DNA of 50,796 nucleotides, taken from IMG/VR virus record IMGVR_UViG_3300005511_000879, positions 1 to 50,796 of that record, one strand, 5' to 3'. This stretch comes from a virus. Both the position numbers and the translations under genes were made by a program. The notes under the pieces were generated by a model. It was given only the letters and a program-made list of their open reading frames with translations. It did not search any database and was not told where the DNA came from. Positions 1-7,207 of the stretch are shown here, one piece after another (position 1 is the stretch's first letter; every line of letters begins with the position of its first letter).

Positions 1-1134
1 TTGGGCACCATCACGAAACGCAAGCGCGCAGACGGAAGCGTAGCGCACATGGCCCGCATCCGAATCAAGGACGGCGGTGTGGTCGTGTACAGCGAAACCG
101 ACACCTTCGACCGTGAGTCGGCGGCCAAGCTCTGGATCAAAAACCGGGAGGCGGAGCTGTCAAAGCCCGGGGCACTGGAAAAGCTCAAGGCGCCCGACCC
201 CACGCTGGCCGAGGCGATCAAGAAGTACGTCGCCGAGTCGCGCAAGGCGATCGGCAAGACCAAGGCGCAGGTGCTCAACACCGTCGGCGCCACCACGCTT
301 GCCAAGCGGCGCGGATCCACGATCACCAGCGCCGACTGGGTGCAGTTCGCCAAGGATCTCGGCGTTCAACCTCAGACCGCGGGCAACTACCTTTCGCATG
401 TGGCCGCGGTCTATCACCTGGCCAGGCCGGCCTGGGGTTATCAGCTCGATCCGCAGGTGATCGACGACGCGCGCAAGGTGTGCAAATCGCTCGGGCTCAC
501 GTCGAGATCCAATCAGCGCGAGCGGCGCCCCACCCTGGCCGAGCTGGACAAGCTGATGGAGCACTTCGGCCGGATCAAGCGCAAGGACGCAATCCCGATG
601 CGGGAGATCATCTGCTACGCGATCTTCAGCACGCGCCGGCAGGAGGAAATCACCCGGCAGACCTTCGAAGATCTGGACGAAGAACACGCCGAGATCTGGG
701 TGCGGGACATGAAGCACCCCGGCGAGAAAGAGGGCAACGACGTGCGCTGCGCGCTGACGCCCGAGGCGCTGGCGATCATCGTGAACCGCCGCAAGTCTGC
801 CGAGCAGAAGGGGCGGATTTTTCCGCACAACAGCGACTCCATCAGCCGCGCGTTCACGGACGCGTGCGCCCTGTTGGGCATTGAAGACCTCCACTTCCAC
901 GATCTGCGCCACGACGGCATCAGCCGCCTTTTCGAGCTGGGCTGGAACATCCCCAATGTGGCCGGCGTCTCCGGCCATCGGTCCTGGAACTCGCTGCGCC
1001 GATACACACACCTCCGCCAACGCGGCGACAAGTACAACGCCTGGCCTTGGCTGCAGAAGCTCGGCCTCAAGAGACCGGCAGCCTCGGGCGCGGCGCCGCC
1101 TGATACAGCAACGTCAGGGAACGCTTCGCAGTAG
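1..1134 (+). CDS. int: tyrosine-recombinase integrase
   Basis: Site-specific recombinase that would insert and excise the prophage. Of 377 residues, about 1-60 form an N-terminal arm-binding-like region, 65-165 a core-binding SAM-like domain and 175-345 the catalytic domain. The catalytic set is visible: Arg213 in STRRQEE, Lys238 in the beta-hairpin after DLDEEHAEIW, His300 and Arg303 in HDLRH, His326 in GHRS and the nucleophile Tyr335 in RRYTHL. The start is TTG at the first base of the window; MGTITKRKR is a usual N-terminus for this family, so the start is credible although any ribosome site lies outside. Position at the left end fits an attachment site just upstream, not visible here. The gene looks intact. 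Confidence 0.95.
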   Translation: MGTITKRKRADGSVAHMARIRIKDGGVVVYSETDTFDRESAAKLWIKNREAELSKPGALEKLKAPDPTLAEAIKKYVAESRKAIGKTKAQVLNTVGATTLAKRRGSTITSADWVQFAKDLGVQPQTAGNYLSHVAAVYHLARPAWGYQLDPQVIDDARKVCKSLGLTSRSNQRERRPTLAELDKLMEHFGRIKRKDAIPMREIICYAIFSTRRQEEITRQTFEDLDEEHAEIWVRDMKHPGEKEGNDVRCALTPEALAIIVNRRKSAEQKGRIFPHNSDSISRAFTDACALLGIEDLHFHDLRHDGISRLFELGWNIPNVAGVSGHRSWNSLRRYTHLRQRGDKYNAWPWLQKLGLKRPAASGAAPPDTATSGNASQ

Positions 1135-1143
1135 CATGCGCCC

Positions 1144-1383
1144 ATGTGGAAGCCCGAGAAGCCCATCGTGATCGCCGGCGGCGCCCTGACAGATCAGGAG
1201 GCGTGGTGGCATGAATTCCGGAGCGAGTTCTACGACCGCTGCGACGGCGCCGTCGACCGTGAATGGCTCGACATGCTGACCTTCGCGCTCTACCCGCTCA
1301 ATGCCGATCGCGACCCGCGCAAGGCCGCCGAGGTGGCGTTCGTGACCCTGCGGTTCGAGTTTCCGGCCGACGACGAAGGCTAA
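1144..1383 (+). CDS. small hypothetical protein beside integrase
   Basis: A 79-residue acidic protein beginning 9 bases after the integrase stop and on the same strand, so probably co-transcribed with it. It has no membrane segment, signal peptide or motif that I recognise. Amino-acid composition (Trp, Phe and Glu rich) and GC-rich third positions look like a real coding sequence. Small genes next to int are sometimes excisionases, but no helix-turn-helix or winged-helix pattern is evident here, so I do not assign that role. Confidence 0.6.
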   Translation: MWKPEKPIVIAGGALTDQEAWWHEFRSEFYDRCDGAVDREWLDMLTFALYPLNADRDPRKAAEVAFVTLRFEFPADDEG

Positions 1384-1594
1384 GCCTCTCCTGGCCGCCG
1401 GGCCCGCGCGCGGTTCTGCAGTTACTTGAGATCGCTGCTGCCCAGCTCATCGAGCAGGCAGGCCTCGACATCGACCACACGGTGGAAGGCCCCGATACGT
1501 GCCAGGCTGTACGCAGATCTCTGGGAATCACTCGGCACTGTGGCTGGCCCCATTGGCCACGTCTCTACGATCCAGCCCGAAGAGCAATCTGCAT
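1384..1594. other. gap without a convincing gene
   Basis: About 210 bases between the plus-strand genes at the left end and the end of the minus-strand AT-rich cassette. Overlapping open frames exist on the plus strand (for example 1426-1668) but lack a ribosome site and protein-like composition. GC content drops towards 1595. It may hold a junction where the accessory cassette was inserted. Confidence 0.4.
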
Positions 1595-2017
1595 TTAAGC
1601 GGATTCAGCCTCAAACCTTTTTAAGCGCCTACTCTCAAAGTGAAATGTATACATTACCCCGTCAATAAGCACCCCACCGAGAATGTCATAAAACCGTCGA
1701 AATGACGCAGACTGCGTGTCGGGAGTCGGGTCTTTCACGCGCAGTTCAAACACCTCTAAGACGATTGCGGGCCATCCAGGCTCAGGATGCAACCGATCGC
1801 GAAGACCATCCTTCCACGTGACCAGATCGCCCGGCAAAAATTCTTCAATGTCATCATATTCTTGACGACATTTTCTTAGTAATTCCGCATGCGAACTCGG
1901 CGTACCGACCTGCTTACTTCGAATCTTTTGCAGCGCGTCGGTCATCTTGTCGAGATTGTCTTTTGAAGAACTAGCCCAAACTTCAATCAAACTGGATACG
2001 TTCGAGTCTTCTGCCAT
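1595..2017 (-). CDS. hypothetical soluble protein of AT-rich cassette
   Basis: 140 residues, last gene of a three-gene minus-strand cassette (2832 down to 1595), with 8 bases between it and the gene upstream. The N-terminal 50 residues are helical and charged; the C-terminal half is beta-rich and aromatic. No signal peptide, membrane segment or known motif is seen. Codon use is clearly more AT-rich than the surrounding phage genes, which suggests separate acquisition. Function unknown; possible accessory (moron) gene expressed in the lysogen. Confidence 0.7.
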   Translation of the reverse strand: MAEDSNVSSLIEVWASSSKDNLDKMTDALQKIRSKQVGTPSSHAELLRKCRQEYDDIEEFLPGDLVTWKDGLRDRLHPEPGWPAIVLEVFELRVKDPTPDTQSASFRRFYDILGGVLIDGVMYTFHFESRRLKRFEAESA

Positions 2018-2025
2018 TTTCGACC

Positions 2026-2391
2026 TTAGTGAATCAATGCCTCAGATCGCAAGGGTTGAAACTCCTCCAACTCCATGCTGCGCAGAGAACGACCATGTCG
2101 GAGAAGGTTCGACGGAATGAGGTACGGATTCGCCACCTTATGCTCCTCTTGTTCAGGAGCCTGTAGCTGAACAACACTTTCAATTTTCCCCATCCGTTGA
2201 ACGAGTTCTAGCAAAGCTGCATTGACATCGTTAACTGCAACATCAATATCGACTGATGCTGACTGGTGAACATTGGTCATCGCCTCAAGCAATTCATTCT
2301 CAATTCGCATTCGCTCCAACAGAGTTGATCGAAGCGCCCACAGAAAACCTACAAGCGAAGCGATAGAAAGCGCAGAAATGGCGTAGATCAT
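2026..2391 (-). CDS. membrane-anchored coiled-coil protein
   Basis: 121 residues with one N-terminal membrane segment (about residues 3-20, ISALSIASLVGFLWAL), then a heptad-like helical region (about 25-85) and a charged tail. It starts directly at the stop codon of the upstream gene (TAA then ATG), so the two are translationally linked. The topology suggests an inner-membrane anchor with a soluble coiled coil. AT-rich like its neighbours. No family recognised; it may form a complex with the multi-pass protein encoded just upstream. Confidence 0.7.
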   Translation of the reverse strand: MIYAISALSIASLVGFLWALRSTLLERMRIENELLEAMTNVHQSASVDIDVAVNDVNAALLELVQRMGKIESVVQLQAPEQEEHKVANPYLIPSNLLRHGRSLRSMELEEFQPLRSEALIH

Positions 2392-2832
2392 TTAATCTTT
2401 ATAGAGGTACGCTTTGGCACCAATCGAATAAACAATTGACAAAATTGAAAGCCATACATTTATTGCTATGTAATAATCTTCCCGGCTCGCATCAATTCCT
2501 TGTTTCGTCATTTGATACGCAATGATTGCCAAGATCAAAACTACAAAAGGAATTACAAAGAACATCCAGCGTTTCAGCACATTTGAAACTGCGTTCTTCT
2601 TTTGATCCATCTGGAAGTCGATGGCAATACCACTGACGATACCTGTGACAAAAAAGAGAACGGCGCCGTCTTTGATTACAGAAAAAAATGATAGGTCGTG
2701 GGAGCCGAGGCGAGAGCCGATATCAAGCCAAAGCTGAAGCAGACCAAAGAGCAGTGCCAAGAGAGTCCACTCAAAGCCCCTGCCAAGCAACCGCGTAAAG
2801 GTCGCTCCACCGGGTGTCACGCGAGTAGCCAT
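2392..2832 (-). CDS. multi-pass membrane protein of AT-rich cassette
   Basis: 146 residues with about four hydrophobic segments (near 20-36, 50-66, 92-110 and 123-142) and a charged loop DQKKNAVSNVLKRW after the second. First gene of the cassette; AAGG lies upstream of its ATG. No family recognised. Small multi-pass proteins carried by prophages next to the integrase are often involved in superinfection exclusion or other lysogenic conversion, but that is only inference from position and composition. Confidence 0.7.
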   Translation of the reverse strand: MATRVTPGGATFTRLLGRGFEWTLLALLFGLLQLWLDIGSRLGSHDLSFFSVIKDGAVLFFVTGIVSGIAIDFQMDQKKNAVSNVLKRWMFFVIPFVVLILAIIAYQMTKQGIDASREDYYIAINVWLSILSIVYSIGAKAYLYKD

Positions 2833-2942
2833 TCTTTAGCCTTGCGGCCCCTCTAAAAGGATGTTGCACGTTGTCACCGAGCGCAGTGTACTTCGCCAGT
2901 TCAACAGAGCAATCGCTCATCCAAGTGGCGTCACAGAGCAAG

Positions 2943-3641
2943 CTAAATTTCAGGGTCTGCTGGCGTTTGGATCGGTTCCGCAACGAAGACTTCAACTGGC
3001 GCCAGCTTCAGCAGCTTCTGCGCCTCTTCGATCGTGCCGGCGAGCCATACGTCGAACTCATGCATCTCGAGCGGGATCACCGAGCGCTTGTCCTGCTTGT
3101 CTGCCGGCAATGGCTGCTTGGTCACGGGATCGACCTCAGGCTTGTGCATGCGCGACATCAGCGGATGCTCGTTGGCGTTGAGCGTGAGCATGGTGTAGCT
3201 CTCGTGGATCTCGCCGGTGGCCTTGTCGGTCCAGGTATTCCATAAGCCGGCAAGGCCCCATGGCGTTCCATCCGCGCGCCGGAACTGCCACCAAACATTC
3301 TTCCCGGTTTCCCAGTTCGGCTCGTCGAAGGCACTCGCCGGGATGATGCAGCGCTGGCCCCGCTTCCAAGGCTCCTTGTAGCTCGCCTTCGCCTCGAGTT
3401 CTTCGCTGCGCGCGTTGTTCGTCGGGTACTTGAGCTTCGGCTCCTTGGCGAACCACGGGATCAGCCCCCACTGCCCCGTGACCAGCTCGCGCTCGTAGCC
3501 GGTAGCGTGTTTTGCGCGACGGATGAACGGCGCCTGCATGCGCGGGTACACCGCCTTCACCCATCGGGGCGGGCTGTTCTGGCTGATGTGCCAGAAGCTC
3601 TCTATCTCGTAGTCATCAGGGGAGATGTAACGGTTGCACAT
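2943..3641 (-). CDS. SRAP (YedK/HMCES-type) abasic-site protein
   Basis: 232 residues of the SOS response-associated peptidase family, which forms a covalent thiazolidine crosslink with abasic sites in single-stranded DNA. I chose the ATG at 3641 because it exposes the essential Cys2 (MCNRY) after removal of Met1; a longer open frame upstream would hide it. Other family hallmarks are the WGLIPWF block, NNARSE, ASAFDEP and the ANEHPLMSRMHKP block with the active-site histidine. Length is normal for the family. The promoter region it shares with the divergent gene at 3732 holds a LexA box, in keeping with a damage-inducible role. Confidence 0.93.
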   Translation of the reverse strand: MCNRYISPDDYEIESFWHISQNSPPRWVKAVYPRMQAPFIRRAKHATGYERELVTGQWGLIPWFAKEPKLKYPTNNARSEELEAKASYKEPWKRGQRCIIPASAFDEPNWETGKNVWWQFRRADGTPWGLAGLWNTWTDKATGEIHESYTMLTLNANEHPLMSRMHKPEVDPVTKQPLPADKQDKRSVIPLEMHEFDVWLAGTIEEAQKLLKLAPVEVFVAEPIQTPADPEI

Positions 3642-3668
3642 TGGGCCAATTTTGCGCTCGGGATCCGA

Positions 3669-3697
3669 TTGACGGGTGATCTGGGCCGGGATAATAC
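3669..3697 (+). promoter_or_regulatory. sigma-70 promoter for the 3732 gene group
   Basis: TTGACG (3669-3674) and TAATAC (3692-3697) are separated by exactly 17 bases, a good sigma-70 pattern. The -10 element overlaps the left edge of the LexA box, so LexA binding should block it. A leftward promoter for the SRAP gene is probably overlapped too but is less clear. Confidence 0.7.
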
Positions 3698-3714
3698 TGT
3701 ATGCCTTTACAGTA
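3695..3714. promoter_or_regulatory. LexA (SOS) box
   Basis: The 20-base element has the form TACTGT-N8-ACAGTA, that is CTGT-N8-ACAG with matching outer TA bases, the enterobacterial-type LexA consensus also used in betaproteobacteria. It overlaps the -10 element of the rightward promoter and lies 54 bases before the SRAP start codon. Both divergent transcripts are therefore expected to rise after DNA damage. Confidence 0.8.
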
Positions 3715-3731
3715 CATCTAGAGGCTACAGC

Positions 3732-3995
3732 ATGCCAGACCAATCATCCGTGGGGCACGTCGACGGCGCTGACGCTGCCCCTGCCTTCGAGTTCACACAG
3801 CGCGATCCCGAAGTGGTGTTCGCGGCCCTCGCGGCCGAGCTGGGCATCGTCAAGCCAGGTGACAGGCTCGACCAGATGCAGATCGACTTCGCGTACGGCG
3901 TCGCGGAGCTGTGCGCGTCGATCGGCGACCGCTACGGCGATCCGTGCGACGGCAATGCCGGCGAGCACATCCGCGCGGTCTATGGGCCTGTGTGA
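3732..3995 (+). CDS. hypothetical protein under the LexA box
   Basis: 87 residues, acidic (DGADAAPAFEF, PGDRLDQMQIDFAYG), helical in its C-terminal half, with two cysteines. The ATG lies about 18 bases after the LexA box and is the first start after the promoter at 3669. No family recognised. It is the first gene of a plus-strand group running to 4978 and by position should be DNA-damage inducible. It could be an accessory repair or induction factor, but nothing in the sequence proves that. Confidence 0.65.
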   Translation: MPDQSSVGHVDGADAAPAFEFTQRDPEVVFAALAAELGIVKPGDRLDQMQIDFAYGVAELCASIGDRYGDPCDGNAGEHIRAVYGPV

Positions 3996-4013
3996 TGGTG
4001 CCGGGAGGTCGAC

Positions 4014-4430
4014 ATGTTGTGCCACGTAGTCCTGCTGCGATGGCATGGCAATTGGATGTCCCGAGCCCGCGTGACGGATCAGGCAGGCGTGCCGGGCGTG
4101 CTCGATTTCCGGAAGGCCAACCGCGAGCACTACGGCAACACGATGCAGGCGCGGCTCCTGGCCATCAAGAATCTTGAGAAGGACCTTCTGCCGGTCCTGC
4201 AGTACGCGCGCGTGCTGACGATCAAGGAAGGCGGCGTCATGATCGACGGCTTCGAGATCAGCGCCCGCGGCGCGAAGAGCAAGCCCATCCAGACGCGGCA
4301 GACGTGGTGGTGCGTCACGGAGCTGGAAATGGGCTTTGCGGCGCTTGAGCGCATGAGCCCGCGATGCAGCACGGGCTTCGATGTGAATGACGATGAGGAA
4401 GAAGGCTTGCTGCCGGCGTGGCCCAAGTGA
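4014..4430 (+). CDS. hypothetical protein, second gene of SOS group
   Basis: 138 residues. The start is fixed by a strong GGAGG ribosome site five bases before the ATG, 18 bases after the preceding stop. The sequence has a helical middle part (NTMQARLLAIKNLEKDLLP), a KEGGVMIDGFEI beta segment and an acidic tail (DVNDDEEEG). No membrane segment or known motif. Probably co-transcribed from the LexA-controlled promoter. Confidence 0.65.
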   Translation: MLCHVVLLRWHGNWMSRARVTDQAGVPGVLDFRKANREHYGNTMQARLLAIKNLEKDLLPVLQYARVLTIKEGGVMIDGFEISARGAKSKPIQTRQTWWCVTELEMGFAALERMSPRCSTGFDVNDDEEEGLLPAWPK

Positions 4431-4474
4431 TCGCGTGGCACTACCATGCGGGTTCGAAAACGAGGAGAGAAACC

Positions 4475-4978
4475 ATGCGCCACATACTGGCCGCCCTGTT
4501 CCTGATCGCCGCGCAGCCCTCGTGGGCGCTCTACAAATGCGTCGGCGCCAATGGCTCGACCAGCTTCCAGGAAACGCCCTGTGAGCGCGCGCAGGCGCAG
4601 ACCGCAATCAAGCCCTTGGTCGAGGCGCCGAAGCCCGCCGCAGCCCCGCCCAGCGAGCCCGCGGCGCCAGCCGGCAGGCCATCGCTTGATCAGCAGCTCA
4701 AGGAGGCCGAGGCCGACCGGCTGAAGACCCAGGCCGGCTACACGCTGCGCGACAAGACCACTCAGCTCGATCGCCATCAGCGGGCCTGCGACGCACAGCA
4801 GCGCGAGATCCTGGCCAACACGGCGCGGGCACGAAACAACCTGGCCGGCGCCACCTACGCACAGTCGATCGCCACAGAGGCGAATGCCGCCGCCGTGCGC
4901 TGCGAGACGCGGGCACGGGAGCTGCAGGCCGAGGTCGATGAAGCGCGCCGGCAGTGCGCGGCGCGCGGCTGCAGCTGA
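4475..4978 (+). CDS. secreted DUF4124-like protein
   Basis: 167 residues with a clear signal peptide (MRHILAALFLIAAQPSWA, cleavage after Ala18) and then a short domain LYKCVGANGSTSFQETPCE that matches the DUF4124 pattern of periplasmic proteins. A proline/alanine linker (about 50-75) leads to a long charged helix with cysteines. Start chosen at 4475 because GAGGAGAG precedes it and it gives the signal peptide; a longer frame would not. It may be a periplasmic conversion protein of the lysogen. It ends five bases from the convergent Rz1 gene. Confidence 0.7.
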   Translation: MRHILAALFLIAAQPSWALYKCVGANGSTSFQETPCERAQAQTAIKPLVEAPKPAAAPPSEPAAPAGRPSLDQQLKEAEADRLKTQAGYTLRDKTTQLDRHQRACDAQQREILANTARARNNLAGATYAQSIATEANAAAVRCETRARELQAEVDEARRQCAARGCS

Positions 4979-4983
4979 CCGCC

Positions 4984-5256
4984 CTACTTCGCTGGCGGCG
5001 CGCCATCCACCAGGCGCTGGTGCCGGTCCTGACAGGTCCGGTACTCCTTGACGGTGACCAGCGCCCAGCGCAGTAGCGTCTTCCCGGTGCTATCGGGCAG
5101 CGGCTGCAGATCCGGGCACGGCTGGCGCAGGCTGGCCTGGGGCGTCACGTCCTGCGATTGCGTCATTGATGAGGCGCAGCCCGTCATCGTCGAAGCACTG
5201 ATTGCGATACACAGGCCGCTCGACAATTCGGTCGACCATCTGCGTGCGATAGACAT
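4984..5256 (-). CDS. outer-membrane spanin lipoprotein (Rz1-like)
   Basis: 90 residues encoded largely inside and beyond the Rz-like gene in another frame, the classic embedded Rz/Rz1 layout. An N-terminal hydrophobic stretch leads to a lipobox-like MTGC (Cys27). The mature part is rich in Gln and Pro and has the typical CPDLQPLP...RW...VKEYRTCQDRH pattern of betaproteobacterial phage o-spanins. It would fuse inner and outer membranes together with Rz at lysis. ATG at 5256 was chosen as the start that best frames the signal sequence; the lipobox -3 residue is Met, slightly unusual. Confidence 0.75.
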   Translation of the reverse strand: MSIARRWSTELSSGLCIAISASTMTGCASSMTQSQDVTPQASLRQPCPDLQPLPDSTGKTLLRWALVTVKEYRTCQDRHQRLVDGAPPAK

Positions 5257-5455
5257 AGCGGATTTCCTCCTTGGCCTTGAACTGTTCGTGCGCAACTGCG
5301 GCTTCATCGCCCCGTTCGATCTTTTTGAGACGGTCGCGCGACTCGATGCGCGTGCGCTCCAGCTCGGCGGCGTCGTGCCGCCAGGCCTGCGTTTTCCAGC
5401 CGCCGCCGAACCCAATCAGCAGCGCTGCGATGGCAGTGGCGACGTAGACGTACAT
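5090..5455 (-). CDS. inner-membrane spanin (Rz-like)
   Basis: 121 residues with an N-terminal membrane segment (about 3-19, VYVATAIAALLIGFGGG) followed by a charged periplasmic coiled coil (about 25-75). Its start codon overlaps the lysozyme stop (TGATG), so translation is coupled. Size, topology and position directly after the endolysin match i-spanins. Cys91 in RNQCFDDDG could allow dimer formation. The o-spanin gene begins within it. Confidence 0.85.
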   Translation of the reverse strand: MYVYVATAIAALLIGFGGGWKTQAWRHDAAELERTRIESRDRLKKIERGDEAAVAHEQFKAKEEIRYVYRTQMVDRIVERPVYRNQCFDDDGLRLINDAIAGRDAPGQPAPAVPGSAAAAR

Positions 5456-5934
5456 CACGCCACCTCGCCGCCGGCGTCGAGGTATGCGCGGCGCAGTCGG
5501 GCGAGCGAGTGCTCGGGCTGGCCGTAGCCGGCGCCAGGCAGGCTGGCCCACAGATTGCGCACGGCGTCGACGGCCTGGTCGAATTCGCCGGCATCGATCA
5601 TTGGCAGCGCGCCGCGCTCGCGGATGAGATGGATGGCCCACATGTCTTGCGACTGGGGACCGAAGTCTGGCAGATGCAACAGCGCCTGATAGTGCGGCCA
5701 ATGCTTCACCAGGTGCTGGTAGCGGCCCGAGGCAGTCGACCTGAGGCCGCTGCTGTTGATGATCTTCGGCGGCCGGCCTCGCGCGAAGGGATGCGTGCTG
5801 TAGTCGGTGAATATCTCGGGCTTGCCGTCGACGCCCGTCACGATCACGTCGTAGCCCTTGTTCCGTGTGGCCGGGCTGGTGCTGGTGCCTTCCGAAACGG
5901 AGAGCATGTCGAGGAACGCGGTGCGGTTGTTCAT
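5455..5934 (-). CDS. endolysin, lambda R-type lytic transglycosylase
   Basis: 159 residues closely resembling lambda R (glycoside hydrolase family 104), which cleaves peptidoglycan glycan strands. Recognisable stretches are AFLDMLSVSEGTS with the catalytic Glu15, GYDVIVTG, FTDYSTHPF, STASGRYQ, RERGALPMID and NLWASLPGAGYGQPEH. Length equals lambda R. No signal peptide is seen, so it should need a holin. The start overlaps the stop of the upstream lipoprotein gene. Confidence 0.95.
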   Translation of the reverse strand: MNNRTAFLDMLSVSEGTSTSPATRNKGYDVIVTGVDGKPEIFTDYSTHPFARGRPPKIINSSGLRSTASGRYQHLVKHWPHYQALLHLPDFGPQSQDMWAIHLIRERGALPMIDAGEFDQAVDAVRNLWASLPGAGYGQPEHSLARLRRAYLDAGGEVA

Positions 5935-6125
5935 GGTTGGCCTGCGCATTGGACGTAGAGACGAATGACGGTGGCGTAGTGAACAGCGCGCTGTTCGCTC
6001 GTGGGCACCGGGGGAAGTTCCGGCAGCGGCGGGCAGTTGCGCTGCTCGCGCGGCGGCACCGCGACGGAAGTAGCAGCGCAGCCGAGCAGGACGCCCAGCA
6101 CTGCGATCACAAGCGCGGATTTCAT
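5931..6125 (-). CDS. small lipoprotein, second o-spanin candidate
   Basis: 64 residues with a signal sequence and a good lipobox (VLLGC, Cys16), then a proline-rich stretch CPPLPELPPVP and a helix with RAVHYATVIRLYVQC. This resembles Rz1-type o-spanins even though a separate Rz/Rz1 pair lies downstream of the lysozyme. Its start overlaps the stop of the upstream membrane gene. It could be an o-spanin paired with the product at 6122-6598, or another lysis lipoprotein. Confidence 0.7.
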   Translation of the reverse strand: MKSALVIAVLGVLLGCAATSVAVPPREQRNCPPLPELPPVPTSEQRAVHYATVIRLYVQCAGQP

Positions 6126-6598
6126 TGCCGCGGCCCCTGTAGCTTTTGATTCGCCTTGCGGATCTCGTTGTTGACCACGGCCGCCGGCGCGGGGGCACCC
6201 GTGGCCTTGGCGACTGCCTTGGCAGTGATTGCCGCCGACGTTGCCGTCTTCGCTGCGGTTCCCACCTGATCGGCCGCCTCGCCAACGGCCTCAGCCGCGG
6301 TGGTGGTTGCCACCGCGGCATTCGTCGTGGCGACGGCCGCGTCAGCAACGGCGCCGGCGGCTCGGTCGATCCGCTGCCCGTAGGCCAGTTGCAATCGGTC
6401 GATCTCACTCAGGTGATCGGCGCGCTGACGCAGCAGCTGTGCATCAGCGTTGCGCGCAGCCCAGAAGTACCCCGAGCCGAAGCCGCCGAGGAATAGGCTC
6501 CCGATGACGCACAGCGTCTCGATGAGACGACGCCACTGGCGAGGCGGCCGGACCCGCGGCAGATCCTCGAGCGGCGCGCTATCCGTATCACTGTCCAT
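6122..6598 (-). CDS. membrane protein with Ala/Thr-rich helix, lysis cassette
   Basis: 158 residues: a charged cytoplasmic N-terminus (1-24), one membrane segment (about 27-46, CVIGSLFLGGFGSGYFWAA), then a long helix with heptad character and a low-complexity ADAAVATTNAAVATTTAAEA stretch, ending in a basic tail. Topology is that of an i-spanin or holin-associated protein. It overlaps the following lipoprotein gene by four bases and the preceding gene by eleven, so the lysis cassette is tightly coupled. Exact role uncertain. Confidence 0.7.
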   Translation of the reverse strand: MDSDTDSAPLEDLPRVRPPRQWRRLIETLCVIGSLFLGGFGSGYFWAARNADAQLLRQRADHLSEIDRLQLAYGQRIDRAAGAVADAAVATTNAAVATTTAAEAVGEAADQVGTAAKTATSAAITAKAVAKATGAPAPAAVVNNEIRKANQKLQGPRQ

Positions 6599-6956
6599 GA
6601 ATCTGCTCCTTGAGTTGGCGGACCTGATCGCGCAGAGAGCCCAGCTCGGTGGTCTGCGCGGCCAGGGTCTCGTTCATTGCCTTGAGCTGCCCCTTCATTT
6701 CCCACACCTCCTGCAGCGCTTCGTTGCGCTCTGCCGCGAACTTGTCCGCACGCTCTTCGGCCTTGACGCGTGCGGCGCGTTCTCCCTCGAGCAGCGCCTG
6801 CCAGGTCGCCAGCGCTGCAATCTGCCCCGAGCTGTCGGCTCGTTCCTTCGCTTCGGTCGGCTGTCGCTGGCGCCACACCTGATAGCCGCCGGCGGCCGAG
6901 AGAATGAGGAATGCCAGTTGGGCAATCGGGTTGCCGGCGATGTCACCCATGTCCAT
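6588..6956 (-). CDS. holin-like membrane protein with coiled coil
   Basis: 122 residues with one membrane segment near the N-terminus (about 9-28, NPIAQLAFLILSAAGGYQVW) followed by a long coiled coil (about 40-118) rich in Glu, Ala and Gln. It is the first membrane gene of the lysis block, so it is the best holin or holin-regulator candidate, though single-pass proteins with long coiled coils are not typical holins. The start could be ATG 6956 or ATG 6950. Confidence 0.65.
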   Translation of the reverse strand: MDMGDIAGNPIAQLAFLILSAAGGYQVWRQRQPTEAKERADSSGQIAALATWQALLEGERAARVKAEERADKFAAERNEALQEVWEMKGQLKAMNETLAAQTTELGSLRDQVRQLKEQIHGQ

Positions 6957-6976
6957 GTATTGCCTCCGCGCTTTCT

Positions 6977-7207
6977 TTAGATCTCGATGATGTCGATGGG
7001 ACCGGCGTCGATCGCTTCGCCCTCGATCACGCCGCCGCGCACGAAGACGGTCTGGCCGACCGTGGCGGGGCCGGTGGCCGTGATGAGCCCGCCTCCGGGC
7101 AGTTCGACCGTGACAAGGCCATCGTCGATCGCCAGCACGACGCCGGCCTGCAGGGGCGGGCCGGACAGCAAGCCCTGCAGGGCCTTCCAAGGGTTAAACG
7201 CTGACAT
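6977..7207 (-). CDS. small hypothetical tail-associated protein
   Basis: 76 residues, beta-rich and almost free of charge clusters (VVLAIDDGLVTVELPGGGLITATGPATVGQTVFVRGG), suggestive of a small beta-barrel. It overlaps the end of the tail-tip gene by 14 bases and is probably translated with it. Position between tail genes and lysis genes suggests a virion or tail-assembly component. No family recognised. Confidence 0.65.
   Translation of the reverse strand: MSAFNPWKALQGLLSGPPLQAGVVLAIDDGLVTVELPGGGLITATGPATVGQTVFVRGGVIEGEAIDAGPIDIIEI

Noticed and set aside
1263-1598. Plus-strand frame of 111 codons after the small left-end gene
   Set aside because: Overlaps the supported gene at 1144-1383 in another frame and has no start signal of its own.
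2861-3245. Two plus-strand frames before and inside the SRAP gene
   Set aside because: Antisense to the SRAP coding region and without ribosome sites.
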